Source of the DNA: Limnomonas spitsbergensis
Taxonomy: Eukaryota > Chlorophyta > Chlorophyceae > Chlamydomonadales
Assembly (NCBI GenBank): GCA_037349105.1
Contig: JAYJMM010000032.1
Coordinates: forward strand, 1,516,501 to 1,580,500
DNA length: 64,000 nt
Direction of reading: 5' to 3'
Positions 52,794 to 64,000 of this stretch are shown here, one piece after another; the stretch's first letter is position 1; each line of letters starts with the position of its first letter. The notes beneath the pieces are model-generated. The model saw nothing but the letters and a program-made list of their open reading frames with translations, did not search any database and had not been told where the DNA came from. Both the position numbers and the translations under genes were made by a program.

Positions 52794-55040
52794 AAAAAGT
52801 GATAATGGGCTAGAGGGGGGGAGAGAGGGAGGGAGAGAGTAAATGTGAAAGAGACGCAAATATGGGCTCGGTTGGTCCCTGGTGTGGACAGAATTTCCAC
52901 CAATTTGAGTACGGCAATGGCTGCAGCAGCTTTTTTTTCATTACCAGTATTCAGCGCAGTCCGTCTTACTTTTTCTTCGTCACCAAAACTGGCTGTCCTC
53001 AAGGCCAGGCCCACACTTTTTTTGGCGATGTAAACCTGGGGGCAACATGTCCCGACATGGCAACTCGGCTCCATGACAAGTATTACGATCCTTCCGTGCA
53101 CCCATGTAAAGGTTTCGTGATGAAAATAGGTGGAATCCGTCCGGCGACAAGGGAGACATGTGTGTTGTGTCCCGGTGGGTCCCACAACTCACAACATATA
53201 TCGTATTGGCCCCACCCCTCCCGCCCCAACCAAGAGGCCCACTCCCCACGCCTACCTTCCGCCGCCAGCGCTTGCAAAAACAATGAAGTCAAGCATGTGA
53301 AATAATGAAGATGCACAGCTCACTGACATACATGCATTATGAACAAGCACGCATGAACAACAAGAAACAGTGAAAAGCAGAGAGAGGCCAATGTTCATAT
53401 GTGTATTTTCTTGCCACAGGGCAACAGGAGGGCGCAGGGGGGAAGGAGGGCGAAGAAGGACGTGCAGGAGAGCAGGCTGGCGAAGAAGGACATGAAGGAG
53501 GGCAGGCTGACAGGTAGGTGGTTGCGGCCTTGTGCACACACAATATAGCCGGCAGCATCCGGGAGATGTTTGCATTGATCTAGTAAGGGAGTGTTGGCCG
53601 TGCAAACAAGATCAACAGGCTGTTGCATTGGCCGTGCATGGAGGTAGCGGCATCAACATTAGTGCATCGGTGCATGAGTCTACACATGCCTGTCTCTCAC
53701 TCAGCACCCTATGGGCCTAACAAGTGACGCTCAGCCCTACCACCCCCGTGAGGTGCGGCGCTCAGCCCAACGACCTGAGTGCAAGAGGCCATCCTTCCCG
53801 GTAGCCCTGCATGCCGGTGCGCTCACCTGTAGGCCGCTTGGACAGGACAGCCGCGACCAACATGGCCCCAGTGAGGTCTGAAGCGAGCAATTTATCATCA
53901 TCAAGGAGACAATCCACGAAGGTCCAAGCTTGGCCAGCCCTTTGTTGTTCTTGCAATGTGTCAGCCGAGGCGCCATACTCTTGGACCTTCATCCGCATGC
54001 TGTCCTTAGCCGTTGCCATCTGTGAGATACCAGTTGGTTGTCATGAAGGATAATTTGGCAGCAGTCCAGACCTCTAGCATGCTAGGAAGGGATCAAGGAA
54101 TCAAGGAAGTACCATGCGAGTGCAAGTCAAACAAGAGCACATTGGCTTCTTGAAATTCAAAAGCTTGCTTGACTTCCTATATACTTGTTCCCATAATTCG
54201 CTGTTCCCCCTGACCGCCTCGCAAGATTATCCCTCAGAAGCTGAGCCTTGCGTCTCCTGGTTCCCACTGGTGAAAATACTCTCACAAGGCTCTCACCTTG
54301 TGCTTTGCTCAGACGCAGTGTTGGCGTCCAGATTTCAGGAAAACACAGCGGGCCGACAATGCATGCGTCCGTGAGCCTAGTCCGAGGTCCTGCATGAAAT
54401 AGAGCAGGTCCACTCGAGGTTCCACTGGTGAAAAATTCTCGCACAATTGGGAACAAGGGCCGTAGAGATCTTCTGAAGTGAAGACCTTTGCGCGCGCGCG
54501 CAAGACCGTGAGTCGGACTTGAATTGAATCAGGAGCAGCTAGCAGGACTGCCTGGAACACTGCTGATAATCTGCATCTCACCTACCTAGCCACTGGAAGC
54601 CCCAGAGGAAGAAAGAGGAAGCCGGCGCGTCCGGGCTCGGCAAACTAATGGAAAAGAACGCAACGCGAAGAGTGGACAGTAGGACAAAGGGCCAATGGTA
54701 GTAAAAACGCCGATGAGGCGTGGATTTGGCGAAGTACAGGTTGATTGACGAGACGCCCAAGCCCCGGTCTGTACACCCTTCAAGGGGGAAAGGGGCAATG
54801 GCGGGTCAGTTAGTATTGTCAGTTAGTACATACTAGTTATAGAAGATCTGACTGGTTCAAGGCATAAATTCGCTTCAATGGGCTCAAGAAGAAAGCCCCA
54901 TGTTAGGTCTTCATCGCCTCGATCTTTGCTCTGCCACTCCTGCTCCTCGTGTGCAACCTCAAAGATGTCCTCACCGTCATCCAGGCCCTTGCTTGCTATA
55001 CCGAACGTCTGAATCATGGTAACGTATCAAGGGTTTCAGC
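52794..55040 (+). repeat. Segmental duplication B, unique part, copy 2
   Basis: Partner of 32766-35014. Small indels (for example AATAATG near 53301) shift the offset between 20026 and 20029. Candidate exons at 53420-53513 (+) and 53827-54019 (-) keep their splice sites. It leads directly into the right 99-bp array. Confidence 0.95.
53827..54019 (-). CDS. Candidate helical exon, dup B copy 2
   Basis: Same as 33798-33990, with CACAG before ATG and CAG before GTGAGC intact. The frame differs at a few residues (MRMKV here against MRKKV there, and LSKRPTG here against LSKQPTG there). Retention of an open frame and splice sites in both copies fits either very recent duplication or real coding use. 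Confidence 0.5.
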
Positions 55041-58000
55041 TCGTTTGATTCGCAAAGGCGGGCCTAAGGGAGCAGGTAGGAGGGGGGCATTCGGTTGCTA
55101 GAGGTAGGCTCAGGCCAGTTTGGGGAAGGGGGTTGGACGCATTTGATTCGCAAAGGCGGGCCTCAGGGGAGCAGGTAGGAGGGGGGCATTCGGTTGCTAG
55201 AGGTAGGCTCAGGCCAGTTTGGGGAAGGGGGTAAGGGTCGGCCACACCCCCTGGTCACACTTGCTGCTTCTCAGATCCTGACACATTTTCTGGTCTCAGA
55301 AGTGTGATTTTTCTATAACATCGACCCTCCTGTCCAGAGGCTCATGTCACATCTGGCTCGGCGTCCCTTGACGGTAGCGGCAGTATCAATGCTGATGAAG
55401 ATTCTTTTTCTAACGTTGGAATTCAGCTCGGGTACATTTAGCGGAAATGGCATATACGCTGGACGCATTTGATTTGCAAAGGCGGGCCTCAGGGGAGCAG
55501 GTAGGAGGGGGACATTCGGTTCCTAGAGGTAGGCTCAGGCCAGTTTAGGGAAGGGGGTGGATGCATTTGATTTGCAAAGGCGGGCCTCAGGGGAGCAGGT
55601 AGGAGGGGGGCATTCGGTTGCTAGAGGTAGGCTCAGGCCAGTTTAGGGAAGGGGGTGGATGCATTTGATTCGCAAAGGCGGGCCTCAGGGGAGCAGGTAG
55701 GAGGGGGGCATTCGGTTGCTAGAGGTAGGCTCAGGCCAGTTTAGGGAAGGGGGGGGGACGCATTTGATTCGCAAAGGCGGGTCTTAGGGGAGCAGGTAGG
55801 AGGGGGGCATTCGGTTGCTAGAGGTAGGCTCAGGCCAGTTTAGGGAAGGGGGGGGGACACATTTGATTCGCAAAGGCGGGCCTCAGGGTATCAGGTAGGA
55901 GGGGTGCATTCGGTTGCAAGAGGTAGGCTCAGGCCAGTTTAGGGAAGGGGGGGGGACGCATTTGATTCGCAAAGGCGGGTCTAAGGGGAGCAGGTAGGAG
56001 GGGGGCATTCGGTTGCTAGAGGTAGGCTCAGGCCAGTTTAGGGAAGGGGGGGGGACGCATTTGATTCGCAAAGGCGGGCCTCAGGGGAGCTGGTAGGAGG
56101 GGGGCATTCGGTTGCTAGAGGTAGACTCAGGCCAGTTTAGGGAAGGGGGGGGGGACGCATTTGATTCGCAAAGGCGGGTCTAAGGGGAGCGGGTAGGAGG
56201 GGGGCATTCGGATGCTAGAGGTAGGCTCAGGCCAGTTTTGGGAAGGGGGGGGGACGCATTTGATTCGCAAAGGCGGGCCTCAGGGGAGCAGGTAGGAGGG
56301 GGGCATTCGGTTGCTAGAGGTAGGCTCAGGCCAGTTTAGGGAAGGGGGTTGGACGCATTTGATTCGCAAAGGCTGGTCTAAGGGGAGCAGGTAGGAGGGG
56401 GGCATTCGGTTGCTAGAGGTAGGCTCAGGCCAGTTTAGGGAAGGGGGTTGGACGCATTTGATTTGCAAAGGCGGGTCTAAGGGGAGCAGGTAGGAGGGGG
56501 GCATTCGGTTGTTAGAGGTAGGCTCAGGCCAGTTTATGGAAGGTGGGGGGGACGCATTTGATTCTCAAAGGCGGGCCTCAGGGGAGCAGGTAGGAGGGGG
56601 GCATTCGGTTGCTAGAGGTAGACTCAGGCCAGTTTAGGGAAGGGGGTGGATGCATTTGATTCGCAAAGGCGGGCCTAAGGGGAGCAGGTAGGAGGGGGGC
56701 ATTCGATTGCTAGAGGTAGGCTCAGGCCAGTTTAGGGAAGGGGGTGGATGCATTTGATTGGCAATAGTGGGCCTAAGGGAAGCAGGTAGGAGGGAGGCAT
56801 TCGGTCGCTAGAGGTAGACTCAGGCCAGTTTAGGGAAGGGGGTTGGACGCATTTGATTCGCAAAGGCGGGTCTAAGGGGAGCAGGTAGGAGGGGGGCATT
56901 CGGTTGCTAGAGGTAGGCTCAGGCCACTTTAGGGAAGGGGGTTGGACGCATTTGATTCGCAAAGGCGGGCCTCATGGGAGCAGGTAGGAGGGGGGCATTC
57001 GGTTGCTAGAGGTAGGCTCAGGCCAGTTTAGGGAAGGGGGGGGGACGCATTTGATTCGCAAAGGCGGGTCTAAGGGGAGCAGGTAGGAGGGGGGCATTCG
57101 ATTGCTAGAGGTAGGCTCAGGCCAGTTTAGGGAAGGGGGGGGGACACATTTGATTCGCAAAGGCGGGCCTCAGGGTATCAGGTAGGAGGGGGGCATTCGG
57201 TTGCTAGAGGCAAGCTCAGGCCAGTTTATGGAAGGGGGGGGGACGCATTTGATTCGCAAAGGCGGGCCTAAGGGGAGCAGGTAGGAGGGGGGCATTCGAT
57301 TGCTAGAGGTAGGCTCAGACCAGTTTATGGAAGGGAGGGGGCGCATTTCATTTGCAAAGGCGGGTCTTAGGGGAGCAGGTAGGAGGGGGGCATTCGGTTG
57401 CTAGAGGTAGGCTCAGGCCAGTTTAGGGAAGGGGGGGGGACGCATTTGATTCGCAAAGGCGGGTCTTAGGGGAGCAGGTAGGAGGGGGGCATTCGGTTGC
57501 TAGAGGTAGGCTCAGGCCAGTTTAGGGAAGGGGGGGGGACACATTTGATTCGCAAAGGCGGGCCTCAGGGTATCAGGTAGGAGGGGTGCATTCGGTTGCA
57601 AGAGGTAGGCTCAGGCCAGTTTAGGGAAGGGGGGGGGACGCATTTGATTCGCAAAGGCGGGTCTAAGGGGAGCAGGTAGGAGGGGTGCATTCGGTTGCTA
57701 AAGGTAGGCTCAGGCCAGTTTAGGGAAGGGGGGGGGGACGCATTTGATTCGCAAAGGCGGGCCTCAGGGGAGCTGGTAGGAGGGGGGCATTCGGTTGCTA
57801 GAGGTAGACTCAGGCCAGTTTAGGGAAGGGGGGGGGGACGCATTTGATTCGCAAAGGCGGGTCTAAGGGGAGCGGGTAGGAGGGGGGCATTCGGATGCTA
57901 GAGGTAGGCTCAGGCCAGTTTTGGGAAGGGGGGGGGACGCATTTGATTCGCAAAGGCGGGCCTCAGGGGAGCAGGTAGGAGGGGGGCATTCGGTTGCTAG

Positions 58001-61000
58001 AGGTAGGCTCAGGCCAGTTTAGGGAAGGGGGTTGGACGCATTTGATTCGCAAAGGCTGGTCTAAGGGGAGCAGGTAGGAGGGGGGCATTCGGTTGCTAGA
58101 GGTAGGCTCAGGCCAGTTTAGGGAAGGGGGTTGGACGCATTTGATTTGCAAAGGCGGGTCTAAGGGGAGCAGGTAGGAGGGGGGCATTCGGTTGTTAGAG
58201 GTAGGCTCAGGCCAGTTTATGGAAGGTGGGGGGGACGCATTTGATTCGCAAAGGCGGGCCTCAGGGGAGCAGGTAGGAGGGGGGCATTCGGTTGCTAGAG
58301 GTAGACTCAGGCCAGTTTAGGGAAGGGGGTGGATGCATTTGATTCGCAAAGGCGGGCCTAAGGGGAGCAGGTAGGAGGGGGGCATTCGATTGCTAGAGGT
58401 AGGCTCAGGCCAGTTTAGGGAAGGGGGTGGATGCATTTGATTGGCAATAGTGGGCCTAAGGGAAGCAGGTAGGAGGGACGTATTCGGTCGCTAGAGGTAG
58501 ACTCAGGCCAGTTTAGGGAAGGGGGTTGGACGCATTTGATTCGCAAAGGCGGGTCTAAGGGGAGCAGGTAGGAGGGGGGCATTCGGTTGCTAGAGGTAGG
58601 CTCAGGCCACTTTAGGGAAGGGGGTTGGACGCATTTGATTCGCAAAGGCGGGCCTCAGGGGAGCAGGTAAGAGGGGGGCATTTGGTTGCTAGAGGTAGGC
58701 TCAGGCCAGTTTGGGGAAGGGGGTAAGGGTCGGCCACACACCCTGGTCACACTTGCTGCTTCTCAGATCCTGACACATTTTCTGGTCTCAGAGGTGTGAA
58801 CTTTCTATAACATCGACCCTCGTGTCCAGAGGCTCATGTCACATCTGGCTTGGCGTCCCTTGACGGTAGCGGCAGTATCAATGCTGATGGAGATTCTTTT
58901 TCTAACGTTGGAATTCAGCTCGGGCACATTTAGCGGAAATGGCATATACGCTGGACGCATTTGATTTGCAAAGGCGGGCCTCAGGGGAGCAGGTAGGAGG
59001 GGGACATTCGGTTGCTAGAGGTAGGCTCAGGCCAGTTTAGGGAAGGGGGTGGATGCATTTGATTCGCAAAGGCTGGCCTCAGGGGAGCAGGTAGGAGGGG
59101 GCATTCGGTTGCTAGAGGTAGGCTCAGGCCAGTTTAGGAAAGGGGGTGGATGCATTTCATTGGCAAAGGCGGGCCTCAGGGGAGCAGGTAGGAGGGGGGC
59201 ATTCGGTTGCTAGAGGTAGGCTCAGGCCAGTTTAGGGAAGGGGGGGGGGACGCATTTGATTCGCAAAGGCGGGTCTAAGGGGAGCAGGTAGGAGGGGGGC
59301 ATTCGATTGCTAGAGGTAGGCTCAGGCCAGTTTAGGGAAGGGGGGGGGGGGCACATTTGATTCGCAAAGGCGGGCCTCAGGGTATCAGGTAGGAGGGGGG
59401 CATTCGGTTGCTAGAGGCAAGCTCAGGCCAGTTTATGGAAGGGGGGGGGACGCATTTGATTCGCAAAGGCGGGCCTAAGGGGAGCAGGTAGGAGGGGGGC
59501 ATTCGATTGCTAGAGGTAGGCTCAGACCAGTTTATGGAAGGGAGGGGGCGCATTTCATTTGCAAAGGCGGGTCTTAGGGGAGCAGGTAGGAGGGGGGCAT
59601 TCGGTTGCTAGAGGTAGGCTCAGGCCAGTTTAGGGAAGGGGGTTGGACGCATTTGATTCGCAAAGGCGGGTCTAAGGGGAGCAGGTAGGAGGGGGGCATT
59701 CGGTTGCTAGAGGTAGACTCAGGCCAGTTTAGGGAAGGGGGTTGGACGCATTTGATTCGCAAAGGCGGGTCTAAGGGGAGCAGGTAGGAGGGGGGCATTC
59801 GGTTGCTAGAGGTAGGCTCAGGCCAGTTTAGGGAAGGGGGTTGGACGCATTTGATTCGCAAAGGCGGGCTTCAGGGGAGCAGGTAGGAGGGGGGCATTCG
59901 GTTGCTAGAGGTAGGCTCAGGCCAGTTTGGGGAAGGGGGTAAGGGTCGGCCACACCCCCTGGTCACACTTGCTGCTTCTCAGATCCTGACACATTTTCTG
60001 GTCTCAGAAGTGTGAACTTTCTATAACATCGACCCTCGTGTCCAGAGGCTCATGGCACATCTGGCTCGGCGTCCCTTGACGGTAGCGGCAGTATCAATGC
60101 TGATGAAGATTCTTTTTCTAACGTTGGAATTCAGCTCGGGCACATTTAGCGGAAATGGCATATACGCTGGACGCATTTGATTTGCAAAGGCGGGCCTCAG
60201 GGGGGCAGGTAGGAGGGGGGCATTCGGTTGCTAGAGGTAGGCTCAGGCCAGTTTAGGGAAGGGGGTGGATGCATTTGATTCGCAAAGGCGGGCCTCAGGG
60301 GAGCAGGTAGGAGGGGGGCATTCGGTTGCTAGAGGTAGACTCGGGCCAGTTTAGGGAAGGGGTTGGACGCATTTGATTCGCAAAGGCGGGCCTCAGGGGA
60401 GCAGGTAGGAGGGGGGCATTCGGTTGCTAGAGGTAGGCTCAGGCCAGTTTAGGGAAGGGGGGGGGACGCATTTGATTCGCAAAGGCGGGTCTAAGGGGAG
60501 CAGGTAGGAGGGGGGCATTCGATTGCTAGAGGTAGGCTCAGGCCAGTTTAGGGAAGGGGGGGGGGGCACATTTGATTCGCAAAGGCGGGCCTCAGGGTAT
60601 CAGGTAGGAGGGGGGCATTCGGTTGCTAGAGGTAGGCTCAGACCAGTTTATGGAAGGGAGGGGGCGCATTTCATTTGCAAAGGCGGGTCTTAGGGGAGCA
60701 GGTAGGAGGGGGGCATTCGGTTGCTAGAGGTAGACTCAGGCCAGTTTAGGGAAGGGGGGGGGGACGCATTTGATTCGCAAAGGCGGGTCTAAGGGGAGCG
60801 GGTAGGAGGGGGGCATTCGGATGCTAGAGGTAGGCTCAGGCCAGTTTTGGGAAGGGGGGGGGACGCATTTGATTCGCAAAGGCGGGCCTCAGGGGAGCAG
60901 GTAGGAGGGGGGCATTCGGTTGCTAGAGGTAGGCTCAGGCCAGTTTAGGGAAGGGGGTTGGACGCATTTGATTCGCAAAGGCTGGTCTAAGGGGAGCAGG

Positions 61001-64000
61001 TAGGAGGGGGGCATTCGGTTGCTAGAGGTAGGCTCAGGCCAGTTTAGGGAAGGGGGTTGGACGCATTTGATTTGCAAAGGCGGGTCTAAGGGGAGCAGGT
61101 AGGAGGGGGGCATTCGGTTGTTAGAGGTAGGCTCAGGCCAGTTTATGGAAGGTGGGGGGGACGCATTTGATTCGCAAAGGCGGGCCTCAGGGGAGCAGGT
61201 AGGAGGGGGGCATTCGGTTGCTAGAGGTAGACTCAGGCCAGTTTAGGGAAGGGGGTGGATGCATTTGATTCGCAAAGGCGGGCCTAAGGGGAGCAGGTAG
61301 GAGGGGGGCATTCGATTGCTAGAGGTAGGCTCAGGCCAGTTTAGGGAAGGGGGTGGATGCATTTGATTGGCAATAGTGGGCCTAAGGGAAGCAGGTAGGA
61401 GGGACGTATTCGGTCGCTAGAGGTAGACTCAGGCCAGTTTAGGGAAGGGGGTTGGACGCATTTGATTCGCAAAGGCGGGTCTAAGGGGAGCAGGTAGGAG
61501 GGGGGCATTCGGTTGCTAGAGGTAGGCTCAGGCCACTTTAGGGAAGGGGGTTGGACGCATTTGATTCGCAAAGGCGGGCCTCAGGGGAGCAGGTAAGAGG
61601 GGGGCATTTGGTTGCTAGAGGTAGGCTCAGGCCAGTTTGGGGAAGGGGGTAAGGGTCGGCCACACACCCTGGTCACACTTGCTGCTTCTCAGATCCTGAC
61701 ACATTTTCTGGTCTCAGAGGTGTGAACTTTCTATAACATCGACCCTCGTGTCCAGAGGCTCATGTCACATCTGGCTTGGCGTCCCTTGACGGTAGCGGCA
61801 GTATCAATGCTGATGGAGATTCTTTTTCTAACGTTGGAATTCAGCTCGGGCACATTTAGCGGAAATGGCATATACGCTGGACGCATTTGATTTGCAAAGG
61901 CGGGCCTCAGGGGAGCAGGTAGGAGGGGGACATTCGGTTGCTAGAGGTAGGCTCAGGCCAGTTTAGGGAAGGGGGTGGATGCATTTGATTCGCAAAGGCT
62001 GGCCTCAGGGGAGCAGGTAGGAGGGGGCATTCGGTTGCTAGAGGTAGGCTCAGGCCAGTTTAGGAAAGGGGGTGGATGCATTTCATTGGCAAAGGCGGGC
62101 CTCAGGGGAGCAGGTAGGAGGGGGGCATTCGGTTGCTAGAGGTAGGCTCAGGCCAGTTTAGGGAAGGGGGGGGGGGACGCATTTGATTCGCAAAGGCGGG
62201 TCTAAGGGGAGCAGGTAGGAGGGGGGCATTCGATTGCTAGAGGTAGGCTCAGGCCAGTTTAGGGAAGGGGGGGGGGGGGCACATTTGATTCGCAAAGGCG
62301 GGCCTCAGGGTATCAGGTAGGAGGGGGGCATTCGGTTGCTAGAGGCAAGCTCAGGCCAGTTTATGGAAGGGGGGGGGACGCATTTGATTCGCAAAGGCGG
62401 GCCTAAGGGGAGCAGGTAGGAGGGGGGCATTCGATTGCTAGAGGTAGGCTCAGACCAGTTTATGGAAGGGAGGGGGCGCATTTCATTTGCAAAGGCGGGT
62501 CTTAGGGGAGCAGGTAGGAGGGGGGCATTCGGTTGCTAGAGGTAGGCTCAGGCCAGTTTAGGGAAGGGGGTTGGACGCATTTGATTCGCAAAGGCGGGTC
62601 TAAGGGGAGCAGGTAGGAGGGGGGCATTCGGTTGCTAGAGGTAGACTCAGGCCAGTTTAGGGAAGGGGGTTGGACGCATTTGATTCGCAAAGGCGGGTCT
62701 AAGGGGAGCAGGTAGGAGGGGGGCATTCGGTTGCTAGAGGTAGGCTCAGGCCAGTTTAGGGAAGGGGGTTGGACGCATTTGATTCGCAAAGGCGGGCTTC
62801 AGGGGAGCAGGTAGGAGGGGGGCATTCGGTTGCTAGAGGTAGGCTCAGGCCAGTTTGGGGAAGGGGGTAAGGGTCGGCCACACCCCCTGGTCACACTTGC
62901 TGCTTCTCAGATCCTGACACATTTTCTGGTCTCAGAAGTGTGAACTTTCTATAACATCGACCCTCGTGTCCAGAGGCTCATGGCACATCTGGCTCGGCGT
63001 CCCTTGACGGTAGCGGCAGTATCAATGCTGATGAAGATTCTTTTTCTAACGTTGGAATTCAGCTCGGGCACATTTAGCGGAAATGGCATATACGCTGGAC
63101 GCATTTGATTTGCAAAGGCGGGCCTCAGGGGGGCAGGTAGGAGGGGGGCATTCGGTTGCTAGAGGTAGGCTCAGGCCAGTTTAGGGAAGGGGGTGGATGC
63201 ATTTGATTCGCAAAGGCGGGCCTCAGGGGAGCAGGTAGGAGGGGGGCATTCGGTTGCTAGAGGTAGACTCGGGCCAGTTTAGGGAAGGGGTTGGACGCAT
63301 TTGATTCGCAAAGGCGGGCCTCAGGGGAGCAGGTAGGAGGGGGGCATTCGGTTGCTAGAGGTAGGCTCAGGCCAGTTTAGGGAAGGGGGGGGGACGCATT
63401 TGATTCGCAAAGGCGGGTCTAAGGGGAGCAGGTAGGAGGGGGGCATTCGATTGCTAGAGGTAGGCTCAGGCCAGTTTAGGGAAGGGGGGGGGGCACATTT
63501 GATTCGCAAAGGCGGGCCTCAGGGTATCAGGTAGGAGGGGGGCATTCGGTTGCTAGAGGTAAGCTCAGGCCAGTTTATGGAAGGGGGGGGGACGCATTTG
63601 ATTCGCAAAGGCGGGCTTCAGGGGAGCAGGTAGGAGGGGGGCATTCGGTTGCTAGAGGTAGGCTCAGGCCAGTTTAGGGAAGGGGGTTGGACGCATTTGA
63701 TTCGCAAAGGCGGGTCTAAGGGGAGCAGGTAGGAGGGGGGCATTCGGTTGCTAGAGGTAGGCTCAGGCCAGTTTAGGGAAGGGGGGGACGCATTTGATTC
63801 GCAAAGGCGGGCCTCAGGGGAGCAGGTAGGAGGGGGGCATTCGGTTGCTAGAGGTAGGCTCAGGCCAGTTTAGGGAAGGGGGTTGGACGCATTTGATTCG
63901 CAAAGGCGGGTCTAAGGGGAGCAGGTAGGAGGGGGGCATTCGGTTGCTAGAGGTAGGCTCAGGCCAGTTTAGGGAAGGGGGGGACGCATTTGATTCGCAA
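55041..64000. repeat. 99-bp satellite, right array, with five 231-bp spacers and nested higher-order repeats
   Basis: It has the same unit and orientation as the left array and runs off the right edge of the window. Spacers lie at 55231-55461, 58723-58952, 59939-60169, 61649-61879 and 62867-63097. The spacer pairs 58723/61649 and 59939/62867 are 2926 and 2928 bp apart, which defines a higher-order block of about 2927 bp. An earlier 1683-bp shift (17 units) relates 56280-56960 to 57963-58645. Every spacer is preceded by the unit variant ending TTTGGGGAAGGGGGTAAG, and in most the following unit carries GAGGGGGACATTCGG. Confidence 0.97.

Noticed and set aside
55041..64000. Many minus-strand frames with a 33-residue Pro/Ser repeat in the 99-bp satellite
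   Set aside because: They follow directly from a 99-bp period and are broken by the variable G run; no start, splice or codon-bias evidence supports a protein.

Overview
The window looks like nuclear DNA of a eukaryote, most likely a GC-rich green alga of the Chlamydomonas-Volvox-Haematococcus type. The reasons are coding regions broken by GT-AG introns, hAT and LINE transposons, protein-kinase genes rich in Ala, Gln and acidic residues, and very heavy minisatellite and satellite content. The species cannot be named from the sequence alone. No rRNA, tRNA, CRISPR array or bacterial operon was found. Well over a third of the 64 kb is tandem repeat or segmental duplication, and most long open frames are repeat artefacts.

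Layout. 1-3624 is a 23-bp satellite carrying a TTAGGG-like core, with a 1978-bp higher-order period. 3625-8280 is mostly non-coding with small minisatellites and a LINE 3' fragment. 8285-9399 holds the start of a RING-finger gene that runs into a 185-bp tandem array. 11109-12745 is a kinase-domain gene (minus). 13300-13700 and 25250-25803 are two copies of a family whose stop codon is followed by a GC-rich hairpin. 15651-17847 and 29778-32284 are a recent direct duplication (dup A) built around a 31-bp minisatellite. A third, inverted and diverged copy of array plus flank lies at 45834-47882. 22568-27815 is a second kinase-like gene (minus); its 3.15-kb intron contains a deleted hAT element and repeated copies of its own exon-donor junction. 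32766-39800 and 52794-64000 are a second compound duplication (dup B): about 2.2 kb of partly genic sequence followed by a 99-bp satellite with a recurring 231-bp spacer. The left copy was later invaded by a 1040-bp hAT element and a 130-bp miniature element, each with perfect 8-bp target duplications. 41760-44715 is a 5'-truncated LINE with reverse transcriptase and a gag-like C-terminal region, broken by one stop codon. 48848-49181 and 51244-51964 are spliced gene fragments; the latter encodes a trypsin-like serine protease.

The genes do not form a pathway. The unifying theme is repeat dynamics: minisatellites growing by whole units, nested higher-order repeats, duplications that carry array plus flank together, and transposons whose empty sites survive in sister repeats. 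Exon calls rest on visible splice signals and reading frames, and most gene models are partial.
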